Shown: positions 1 to 5,526 of the stretch, in pieces
Layout: every line of letters starts with the position of its first letter
Numbering within the stretch: position 1 is the first letter of the stretch
NCBI GenBank assembly: GCA_945869715.1
Contig: CAMBPP010000096.1
Location: 1-5,526 of the forward strand
Reading direction: 5' to 3'
Source: Bifidobacterium breve
Lineage (GTDB): Bacteria; Actinomycetota; Acidimicrobiia; Acidimicrobiales; Ilumatobacteraceae
Length of the DNA stretch: 5,526 nt
Notes under the pieces: generated by a model
Seen by the model: only the letters and a program-made list of their open reading frames with translations
Told to the model about the DNA's origin: nothing
Database searches by the model: none
Translations under genes and position numbers: made by a program

Positions 1-812
1 AGCTGAGTTGCCGCTCCAGGGGCCAAGACAAATTTGTCTGATGTGATGCCTTCAAGACCTGATGCAGTAAATGTCAAAGTGATGTCTCCCATGATTCCCT
101 TGAGAGACAATGTTGTAAATGTGGCGCGACCTGTAGCGTCAGTGATTGCTGTATTGCCCGATAACACCACATCAGTGCGACCAGAAACAGCTGTAATGGT
201 GATACCGGCTGTTGCGATAGACGCGCCTCTTTGATCAAGGAGTTGCACTACTGGCTGGGTTTTTAAAGCGTCAGCGTTGACACCACCCAAGGGTTGTGTC
301 ACAAGAGACAATGCTGTGGTTACTGCTGGTGCGAGAGTTGGTGTTGTAGCAGCATCAGGCACTTGAGTGACAGTTTTGTCATCAGGGATCTTGGGATCAG
401 CCAAAACTGCGTTGTCAGCAACAACAAAGGCACCTGGAGATGTTGATAGTAGGTTTCCTTTGGCTGATAACGCGGTAAGAGGTTGTGTTGCTTGCCACAG
501 TTTTTTGCTTTTCACAACACCACACACCCAGACGATCTGTGACTTCTTGCGAATTATTCCAGGCTTGGCACATGCTTGGGCTTTGCCTTTGGCTTTCATT
601 GTGGGATACCAAATGTTGCCGGTGATCGTTTTCGCGCACACCACTGACACCTTCGATACTTTTGTTACCGCACCAGGTTTCACACAGCTAGTACCAGCAA
701 CTAACGCAGCGTTACGTGCACGTGATGAATCACTGCTACCGCATGCCACCACTGTTGCCAATAACGCTGTAACAACAACACCTGTTTTCCATATGTGTGT
801 TAAACGAGCCAC
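1..812 (-). CDS. Secreted lipoprotein with tandem paired-Cys modules and an Ig-like domain (3' end outside window)
   Basis: The minus strand stays open from a GTG at 812 to the left edge (270 codons plus two bases), so this is the N-terminal part of a longer protein. Residues 1-24 form a lipoprotein signal peptide: basic start (R3, K9), hydrophobic core 11-22, lipobox V-V-A-C with the lipidated Cys at 24, then a Ser-rich linker. Residues 40-115 hold two 38-residue modules (Cys pairs 43/59 and 81/97, each followed by a Trp). A Thr/Ala/Pro-rich stretch (about 145-167) leads into an Ig-like domain at 168-267, with phrases typical of bacterial Ig-like repeats (VTQP, TTDATGRATF-like, LTFTASGL). 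It ends in GAATQL, which usually opens another repeat. It is probably a surface-anchored, adhesin-like or envelope protein; ligand unknown. In-frame GTGs at 821 and 827 are alternative starts, but 812 has the best-spaced ribosome site. Thr codons are often ACA, unlike the neighbouring genes. Confidence 0.85.
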   Translation of the reverse strand, partial: MARLTHIWKTGVVVTALLATVVACGSSDSSRARNAALVAGTSCVKPGAVTKVSKVSVVCAKTITGNIWYPTMKAKGKAQACAKPGIIRKKSQIVWVCGVVKSKKLWQATQPLTALSAKGNLLSTSPGAFVVADNAVLADPKIPDDKTVTQVPDAATTPTLAPAVTTALSLVTQPLGGVNADALKTQPVVQLLDQRGASIATAGITITAVSGRTDVVLSGNTAITDATGRATFTTLSLKGIMGDITLTFTASGLEGITSDKFVLAPGAATQ

Positions 813-817
813 AACAT

Positions 818-824
818 CCACCTT
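818..824 (-). promoter_or_regulatory. Ribosome binding site deciding the lipoprotein start
   Basis: The minus strand reads AAGGTGG five bases before the GTG at 812. The two alternative in-frame GTGs (821, 827) overlap or precede this purine-rich stretch and lack their own well-spaced site. The choice of 812 also gives a compact 24-residue lipoprotein signal peptide. Confidence 0.45.
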
Positions 825-854
825 CACCCGTATTTGGGTCCACCAGAATGGACT

Positions 855-870
855 TTGAATTATTATTCAA
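855..870. promoter_or_regulatory. 16-bp palindrome in a divergent promoter region, candidate operator
   Basis: TTGAAT and ATTCAA form perfect 6-bp inverted arms around a 4-base TATT centre. The site lies between the divergent starts of the lipoprotein gene (812, minus) and the oxidoreductase gene (953, plus). It overlaps a plausible -35 box for the plus strand. On the minus strand it also contains AATAAT (864 to 859), which matches 5 of 6 bases of a -10 box. A regulator bound here could affect both genes. An AT-rich 6-bp palindrome can arise by chance, so this is a candidate only. Confidence 0.3.
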
Positions 871-882
871 TGTAGGGATAAA
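855..882 (+). promoter_or_regulatory. Possible sigma-70-type promoter for the F420 oxidoreductase gene
   Basis: A -35 box TTGAAT (855-860; 4 of 6 consensus bases) is followed after 16 bases by a -10 box GATAAA (877-882; 4 of 6). Transcription would start near 889 and leave a leader of about 64 bases before the ATG at 953. The match is moderate. It is the best plus-strand promoter I can see in the 813-952 spacer, which otherwise holds no gene or RNA that I recognise. Confidence 0.3.
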
Positions 883-942
883 AGGTGACGGATGCAAGTC
901 AGGTCATATCTCCACACTTGCTGTGCTGCCGTGGGATATGTC

Positions 943-946
943 AAGG
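943..946 (+). promoter_or_regulatory. Ribosome binding site deciding the oxidoreductase start
   Basis: AAGG lies six bases before the ATG at 953. An in-frame ATG at 938 has only a weak GGGAT upstream, and an ATG at 797 would put about 50 non-conserved residues in front of the family's normal N-terminus. The site supports 953. Confidence 0.4.
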
Positions 947-952
947 TTTCGC

Positions 953-1897
953 ATGTCTTTTCCTCACATCGCACCTTTTCGTTTTGGCGTTCAATGCTCG
1001 CGCGCCGCAAACCGCAAAGAGTGGGTTGATCTAGCAAAGAAGACAGAGGCCAACGGCTTTTCTTGCCTCACAATGCCCGACCACTTCACCGATCAACTTG
1101 CCCCTATTCCTGCATTGCAAACAGCGGCCGACGCAACAAGCACTCTGCGCGTCGGCGCGCTCGTGTGGGACAACGACTACAAGCACCCTGTTGTGCTGGC
1201 AAAAGAACTTGCCACCATCGACCTGCTCTCGGAAGGCCGCCTCGAAATTGGTTTAGGCGCAGGTTGGATGGTGAGCGACTACGAGCAGTCAGGAATTGCC
1301 TACGACACTCCCGGTGTACGCATCGACCGCTTTATTGAAGGTCTTGCCATTATCAAGGCGGCCATGGGCGATGAACCCGTGAATCATGCAGGAACTCATT
1401 ACAACGTTGCCAATTACGTTGGCATGCCAAAACCCGTACAGCGCCCGTACCCACCCATCTTGATTGGCGGAGGTGGCAAACGTGTTCTTACCTATGCAGC
1501 GCGCGAAGCCGACATCATTGGTATTAACGGCACCATGACCGCAGGAGTTGTTGGCCCCGAAGCAATTAGCACCATGACGGCCGAAGCAGTCACCGACAAA
1601 GTCAACATTGTCGTTAATGCAGCAGGGTCACGATTGCCCAACATTGAAATGAACATTCGTTCTTTTTTCGTCAAGGTCACCGACGATGCCGCCGGAACTA
1701 TTGATGGTGTAGCTCAAATGATTGGTGTTACCCCTTCAATGGTAGAAGAAACACCGTTCGCACTCATTGGCCCTCCGAGCAAACTCATTGAAGACCTCAT
1801 TGCTCGTCGCGAGCGTTGGGGCTTTAGCTACATCATCGTTGGCGCAGAAGACGTTGATTCTTTTGCTCCTGTTGTCGCTGCGCTCAACGGGAAGTAG
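953..1897 (+). CDS. Probable F420-dependent LLM-class oxidoreductase (MSMEG_2516-type family)
   Basis: A 314-residue protein of the luciferase-like monooxygenase superfamily: a TIM-barrel flavin or deazaflavin enzyme, cytosolic, expected to use coenzyme F420 for hydride transfer. Substrate unknown. Family landmarks run in order: first strand FRFGVQCS (9-16); EWVDLAKKTEANGFSCL helix (23-39), then the MPDHF strand-loop (41-45); LRVGALVWDND (65-75); the signature P-x3-LAKELATIDLLSEGR (79-96) joined to LEIGLGAGW (97-105); GVRIDRF around 121-127; and RPYPPILIGGGG (164-175), which contributes to the cofactor phosphate site in relatives. The C-terminus (RRERWGFSYIIVG, then FAPVVAALNG) also matches the family pattern. 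I start at 953 because that puts the first barrel strand at residues 9-16 as usual. The ATG at 938 is possible. The gene is divergent from the lipoprotein gene and convergent with the hydrolase, three bases from its stop. Family assignment is from remembered motifs, not a search. Confidence 0.9.
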   Translation: MSFPHIAPFRFGVQCSRAANRKEWVDLAKKTEANGFSCLTMPDHFTDQLAPIPALQTAADATSTLRVGALVWDNDYKHPVVLAKELATIDLLSEGRLEIGLGAGWMVSDYEQSGIAYDTPGVRIDRFIEGLAIIKAAMGDEPVNHAGTHYNVANYVGMPKPVQRPYPPILIGGGGKRVLTYAAREADIIGINGTMTAGVVGPEAISTMTAEAVTDKVNIVVNAAGSRLPNIEMNIRSFFVKVTDDAAGTIDGVAQMIGVTPSMVEETPFALIGPPSKLIEDLIARRERWGFSYIIVGAEDVDSFAPVVAALNGK

Positions 1898-1900
1898 TTC

Positions 1901-2812
1901 TTAGGCCAAGATTCCCTGCAGCCACTGCCCCGCACGCGCAACAGCATCGTTAGCTTCAGGAATAACACCTACTCCCGACTGAAATACGTGTTGCATTTCG
2001 GGGAACACATCTAAGCGCACCGATACTCCGGCGTGGGCTGCACGAGTCGCGAATCGTGTGGAATCATCGAGCAGTGCTTCATCGCCACCCACTTGAATAT
2101 ATATAGGGGCAATACCGGCAAGGTCTGCATACAACGGAGCAGCGAGAGGGTCACGCAGCGAGCCTCCACCAATAAACATATTTGCCATAAGTGCAAGCGC
2201 ATGACGGTCAACCATCAGATCGACACTTGCTTTGGAGTCCATCGATTCACCAGTGCCCTCAAGATCTACCCAAGGGGAGAATACGACCGCACCAGCTGGC
2301 TGCGGAAGTTTCTTATTTTTGAGTGCAACCATGAGCGCTAACGACAACCCTCCACCAGCCGAGTCGCCGGCAAGCGCAATTTTGCTCGGTGCGAAACCAG
2401 AACTCAACAACCACTCATACGCAAGTACTGCATCGTTCACTGCCGCTGGGTGTGCATGCTCGGGAGCAAGCCGATAATTCACACTCAAAACATTTCTGTT
2501 GCTCTGCAGTGCAAGGTGAGCAGCAACTTTGCGATGCGAATTGGCACTTTGCACAACGTAACCACCGCCGTGGAAGTACATGACCACTGATTTCGTATCG
2601 GCCCCAGAGTGTCGCACCCACAAGGCCGACAGACCACTCACGTCAACAGGTTCAATTTCGACACCATTAGGCATAGCACCGACGGTTTCCATCACCGCTT
2701 CTGCCCCAAAGCGCATCTCTTCCAGCGTGGGAACTGCAGTTGCTGAGCCAAGTGCTTGTTTTTGGTACTCACGCACTTGTTGAAGGAACGCTTCTGCCTC
2801 TTTGCTTGCCAT
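1901..2812 (-). CDS. Alpha/beta hydrolase, hormone-sensitive-lipase (family IV) esterase
   Basis: A 303-residue serine esterase or lipase, predicted cytosolic (no signal peptide), of normal length for the family. The oxyanion-hole motif HGGGYV is at 81-86, and the nucleophile elbow GDSAGG at 149-154 gives catalytic Ser151. The probable catalytic Asp is D244 in VGGDEALLDD, and the probable His is H275 in MQHVF. NYRLAPEH (112-119) and FSPWVDL (178-184) are further hallmarks. The N-terminal cap helices (residues 1-45) are present. The likely reaction is hydrolysis of short- to medium-chain carboxylic esters; the natural substrate cannot be read from sequence. An in-frame GTG at 2821 would add three residues, but the purine run GAGAGGG (2830 to 2824) lies only two bases from that GTG and 11 from the ATG at 2812, so the start is not certain. 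The gene is convergent with the oxidoreductase and divergent from the DUF2079 gene. Confidence 0.9.
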   Translation of the reverse strand: MASKEAEAFLQQVREYQKQALGSATAVPTLEEMRFGAEAVMETVGAMPNGVEIEPVDVSGLSALWVRHSGADTKSVVMYFHGGGYVVQSANSHRKVAAHLALQSNRNVLSVNYRLAPEHAHPAAVNDAVLAYEWLLSSGFAPSKIALAGDSAGGGLSLALMVALKNKKLPQPAGAVVFSPWVDLEGTGESMDSKASVDLMVDRHALALMANMFIGGGSLRDPLAAPLYADLAGIAPIYIQVGGDEALLDDSTRFATRAAHAGVSVRLDVFPEMQHVFQSGVGVIPEANDAVARAGQWLQGILA

Positions 2813-2850
2813 TTTGCTCACTTCCCTCTCGTTCGTCGCTACATGGCCAA

Positions 2851-2856
2851 ATTATC
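2851..2856 (-). promoter_or_regulatory. Weak -10 box candidate for the hydrolase gene
   Basis: The minus strand reads GATAAT, a 5-of-6 match to the -10 consensus, about 38 bases before the ATG at 2812. No good -35 box sits 16-18 bases upstream. The divergent spacer (2813-2882) is so short that a promoter for either gene must lie in it or inside the opposing gene. This is the best candidate, but weak. Confidence 0.2.
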
Positions 2857-2882
2857 AGAAGAGGAAGTAGTATTTTTTCGCA

Positions 2883-4346
2883 ATGCCTGCTGTGCGCAAG
2901 ACGCTTTCCTCCGCGCTCATTTGGGCGTCCATTTTCACATGGATCGTTGTTGTTGGACGCCTGGTTGTCCACCGCCAAAATGCGTACGCCACCTTTGACT
3001 TCGACCTTGGCATTCACGATCAATCGCTATGGCTACTAGCGCATGGCAAATGGTTTAACACCGTCTGTGGTCTTCCCGTCTTTGGTCATCATGCGATGTT
3101 TATGTACTACTTCCTTGTGCCATTTGTGTGGCTGGGTGGCGGGCCAAACCTCTGGAATATGTTCCAAGTCATTGCATTGGCGAGTGCGGCATACCCAGTT
3201 TTCCTCATTGCTCGCCATCGTTTGAAAAGCGAATTTTCTGCACTGGCATTTGGTGTTGCGTGGCTCTTGTTGCCCACCACTGCGTACCTGGCATGGGAAA
3301 CTTTCCACCCCGAGACAATGGCTATGCCCTTCCTTCTCATGGGCTACCACTATGCAACGTCGCGGCCAGAGGGAATAGGCAAACACGTCACTCGACACAA
3401 TGTCATCACCATTGTGTGGATCGCCGTTGCGATGCTGTGGAAAGAAGATATTGCGCTCGCCGTCATGGGGCTTGGCATTTTGCTGATGTTTCGCAAGCGC
3501 TTTCGTTTTGGCGCAATTCTCTTTGGAAGCGCCGCCCTCTATTTCCTCATCATTGCGGTCTGGTTTGTTCCGCATCTTGCCGGCGACTTCAGTGCATATG
3601 GCGCTTTATACGGCAACTTAGGAACAACACCGACGGAAGTGGTGAAAACTTCACTGCGTCATCCATCGCTATTTATCGATCGCCTAGATCAAAATAATGC
3701 CATTGCCTATGCCGGGCGCATTACATCGCCACTTGCATTCCTCTCGTTACTGGCACCACTCACTTTGCTCATGGGGCTACCGCAATACTTCATCAACATT
3801 CTCACCACTGCCGATTTCACTTGGGCAATGATGTATCACTACCAAGCAATTCCCAATGTGGCCGCCATTGCTGCCGCCATTGAAGGAGCGGCGTTTCTGC
3901 AGAGGCGTTCGCGATCATTAGGTCGCCTTGGCGTGCTGGGCGTTGTGGTGTGCGCATACATTGCTGCGAACTCTTGGGGGCTTCTCCCCTTTGGCGCGAA
4001 GTACAACACGGGTTATTGGCCACATGGAACTCGCGACAACAGTGGCTGGGAAGCTGCCCTCGACAGAGTGGGGCCGAATGATGTGGTGTCGGCGCACTAC
4101 GCCTTTGTGCCACACGCATCGCAACGTGAAATTATTTATACGTTCCCTAACCCATGGATTAAAACGAACTTCCTCAACGACGACTCAAAGTTTGTCAGCC
4201 CAAGCAAAGTGAAGTGGCTCGTTGTTAAAGACGGAACCCTCGGGCAAGAGCCACAAGATTTACTCAATGAACTCGTTGCCCGTGGTGAATATGGTGAGGC
4301 GCAAACCGTTGAAGGCATTACTTCCTACAAACGACTCATACCTTAA
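2883..4346 (+). CDS. DUF2079 multi-pass membrane protein, glycosyltransferase-C-like
   Basis: A 487-residue integral membrane protein matching the DUF2079 pattern throughout. The first membrane helix (about 8-29) is followed by an outside loop with FDFDLGIHDQSLW (38-50), the family's most conserved motif. Then come GHHAMFMYY (68-76), FHPET (141-145), WKED (186-189), YGALYGNLGTTP (239-250) with RHP (259-261), LMGLPQYFINIL (296-307) and YHYQAIP (318-324). Hydrophobic stretches suggest about 9-11 membrane helices, ending near 370. The C-terminal 115 residues are soluble-like and include VVSAHYAFVPHASQRE. The layout resembles GT-C enzymes, which transfer sugars from lipid carriers outside the membrane, but DUF2079 has no established reaction that I know of, so this role is inferred. 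The only in-frame upstream codons back to a TAG at 2868 contain no start. A purine-rich GAGGAAG (2861-2867) is 15 bases from the ATG, farther than usual; a GTG at 2892 is the next option. Confidence 0.88.
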   Translation: MPAVRKTLSSALIWASIFTWIVVVGRLVVHRQNAYATFDFDLGIHDQSLWLLAHGKWFNTVCGLPVFGHHAMFMYYFLVPFVWLGGGPNLWNMFQVIALASAAYPVFLIARHRLKSEFSALAFGVAWLLLPTTAYLAWETFHPETMAMPFLLMGYHYATSRPEGIGKHVTRHNVITIVWIAVAMLWKEDIALAVMGLGILLMFRKRFRFGAILFGSAALYFLIIAVWFVPHLAGDFSAYGALYGNLGTTPTEVVKTSLRHPSLFIDRLDQNNAIAYAGRITSPLAFLSLLAPLTLLMGLPQYFINILTTADFTWAMMYHYQAIPNVAAIAAAIEGAAFLQRRSRSLGRLGVLGVVVCAYIAANSWGLLPFGAKYNTGYWPHGTRDNSGWEAALDRVGPNDVVSAHYAFVPHASQREIIYTFPNPWIKTNFLNDDSKFVSPSKVKWLVVKDGTLGQEPQDLLNELVARGEYGEAQTVEGITSYKRLIP

Positions 4347-4356
4347 CTTTGAGCAT

Positions 4357-5526
4357 CTATATTTTGCGCGAGTGACCTTCCCAGTACGGAGCACGCAATG
4401 GTTTCTTCTGAATTTTTCCCGTGCCGGTACGCGGTATGTGTGCAATGAAATCAACAGAGCGCGGAGCCTTATAACCAGCAAGCATTTCCCGACAACGTGC
4501 AATAATTGCTGCAGCAAGTTCAGGTGATTCTGCAATACCTTCTTGCACTTGAACTAATGCTTTAACACTCTCGCCGAAATCTTCATCAGGTACGCCTATC
4601 ACCGCAACATCTTCTACACCCGGGTGCACAGCAATGACGCCTTCAATTTCTGCAGGGTAGATATTGACTCCGCCGCTAATAATCATGTCGATCTTGCGGT
4701 CAGACAACCACAGGTAGCCATCGGCATCGATATAGCCCACGTCGCCGGTGGTGAACACGCCAGGCTCTAAGTGAGCATCTTTCGTCTTACCTTCATCGTT
4801 GTGATACGAGAAATCGGTACCCATCTTGTTACGGAAGTACAAGGTGCCTTCGCTCCCTTGTTCAACACGCTCGTTGGCATCGTTCAATACAAGTACTTCA
4901 ACGTTGTCGAGTGGCTTACCAACGCTGCCCCCTTTTTCCAGCCACTCTTGCGAGCTCACTGTTGAAATGATGGAACCTTCCGTACTGCCGTAGTACTCGG
5001 TAATTTTCGGTCCCCACCATTCAATGAGGCCACGCTTCACAGCGGGTGGGCAAGGTGCCGCACCATGCCATACCGTGCTCATTGCCGCGCCTTCAAAAGT
5101 GTCTTTCACGGCTTGTGGCAAGTCGAGCAAGCGTTTCATTTGCGTAGGCACCAAGTGCACGTTGGTACATGCATGCTCGTCAATAAGGCGCAACATTTCT
5201 GCAGAGTCGTACTTGTGCTGCATGACGACCGAAGAACCGCCCACCATGGGGAAGAAAGAAAATGCCCACTGCGCCGAATGGTAAAATGGACCACACAACA
5301 TTGTTCGCCCCGGAATGGGCAAAAAGTTCGAAAACCCAGCAGCAATGAGTTTCATAATGTCGGGCGTCAGAGCCATACCCCCCGACAATGAACCACGCAC
5401 ACCTTTTGGTCGGCCTGTTGTGCCAGAGGTATAGAACATTGGCCCACCGAGCATTTGGTCTAGTGGCTCTGCATCACTTGCACCTGCAATGAGTGCTTCG
5501 AACTCTACAAAGTGCGCATCTTTTCG
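4357..5526 (-). CDS. Acyl-CoA synthetase, AMP-binding (ANL) family; N-terminus outside window
   Basis: The minus-strand frame is open from the right edge to a TAG at 4357, giving 389 visible residues. An ATG at 5454 is internal, not the start: reading continues upstream of it, and the family needs roughly 130-160 more residues before the P-loop. Visible motifs, in fragment numbering: YTSGTTGRPKGV (32-43, ATP phosphate loop); EYYGSTEG (177-184, adenine and acyl site); TTGD (259-262, ribose-binding Asp262); LSDRKIDMIISGGVNIYP (274-291), with hinge region and Arg277; and PRTGTGKIQKKPLR (365-378), with the adenylation Lys371. All catalytic motifs are intact. It activates a carboxylic acid to acyl-AMP and then to acyl-CoA. 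The substrate is unclear: it could be a fatty, aromatic or steroid-like acid, and FadD-type annotation would be generic. It is convergent with the DUF2079 gene, ten bases between stops. Confidence 0.92.
   Translation of the reverse strand, partial: RKDAHFVEFEALIAGASDAEPLDQMLGGPMFYTSGTTGRPKGVRGSLSGGMALTPDIMKLIAAGFSNFLPIPGRTMLCGPFYHSAQWAFSFFPMVGGSSVVMQHKYDSAEMLRLIDEHACTNVHLVPTQMKRLLDLPQAVKDTFEGAAMSTVWHGAAPCPPAVKRGLIEWWGPKITEYYGSTEGSIISTVSSQEWLEKGGSVGKPLDNVEVLVLNDANERVEQGSEGTLYFRNKMGTDFSYHNDEGKTKDAHLEPGVFTTGDVGYIDADGYLWLSDRKIDMIISGGVNIYPAEIEGVIAVHPGVEDVAVIGVPDEDFGESVKALVQVQEGIAESPELAAAIIARCREMLAGYKAPRSVDFIAHIPRTGTGKIQKKPLRAPYWEGHSRKI

Noticed and set aside
826..839. Possible hairpin ACCC/GGGT just upstream of the lipoprotein ribosome site
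   Set aside because: The stem is only four base pairs with a six-base loop. That is too weak to call a terminator or riboswitch.
367..858. A 163-codon plus-strand open frame
   Set aside because: It lies antisense to the lipoprotein gene, whose minus-strand frame has a signal peptide, lipobox, internal repeats and an Ig-like domain. The plus-strand translation shows no recognisable pattern and no ribosome site.
797..952. A longer N-terminus for the oxidoreductase, starting at 797
   Set aside because: It would overlap the start of the divergent lipoprotein gene, adds 52 residues with no family similarity, and removes the whole promoter spacer. The ATG at 953 has a better ribosome site and the expected family N-terminus.
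2843..2998. Short open frame from ATG 2843 (51 residues, opening MAKLSEEEVVFF) overlapping the DUF2079 start in another frame
   Set aside because: The first twelve residues look protein-like, but there is no ribosome site upstream and the rest is a Cys- and His-rich shadow of the DUF2079 gene. A regulatory leader peptide cannot be excluded but is not supported.
3036..3575. A 179-codon minus-strand open frame inside the DUF2079 gene
   Set aside because: Its charged, low-complexity translation is what the complement of a membrane-protein gene gives. The plus strand carries the full DUF2079 motif series across the same bases.
5065..5391. A 108-codon plus-strand open frame inside the acyl-CoA synthetase gene
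   Set aside because: The minus strand encodes intact ANL-family sequence here, including the P-loop region. The plus-strand frame has no recognisable motif or ribosome site.

Overview
The window looks like ordinary chromosomal DNA from an actinobacterium of moderate GC content (about half GC by eye). My best guess is the class Acidimicrobiia (Ilumatobacter or freshwater acIV-like), but this is an inference from the gene set and not a phylogenetic result. Three things point there: an F420-type luciferase-like oxidoreductase of the MSMEG_2516 family, a DUF2079 membrane protein, and a secreted lipoprotein combining paired-cysteine modules with an Ig-like repeat.

There are five protein genes and their strands alternate strictly (-, +, -, +, -). 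From left to right: (1) the 5' part of a lipoprotein gene on the minus strand (1-812), running off the left edge inside an Ig-like repeat region; (2) a 141-base divergent spacer with a 16-bp palindrome and a plausible promoter; (3) a probable F420-dependent oxidoreductase on the plus strand (953-1897); (4) three bases later, convergent, a hormone-sensitive-lipase-type alpha/beta hydrolase on the minus strand (1901-2812); (5) a divergent spacer of about 70 bases; (6) a DUF2079 multi-pass membrane protein on the plus strand (2883-4346); (7) ten bases later, convergent, an acyl-CoA synthetase on the minus strand (4357-5526), whose N-terminus lies beyond the right edge.

Because strands alternate, no two genes here can share an ordinary operon, so any functional link must come from shared divergent promoters or from pathway logic. 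The oxidoreductase, esterase and acyl-CoA ligase would fit breakdown of lipid-like or alicyclic compounds (ester hydrolysis, F420-linked redox step, CoA activation). That is only a suggestion. The lipoprotein and the DUF2079 protein belong to the cell envelope.

I found no RNA genes, insertion sequences, CRISPR arrays, phage genes or convincing hairpin terminators, and no frameshifts in any of the five genes. I did not find a clear new multi-gene system. The most unusual item is the lipoprotein: an exact 38-residue tandem duplication of a C-x-K-P-G...V-C...W module placed before an Ig-like adhesin-type domain.
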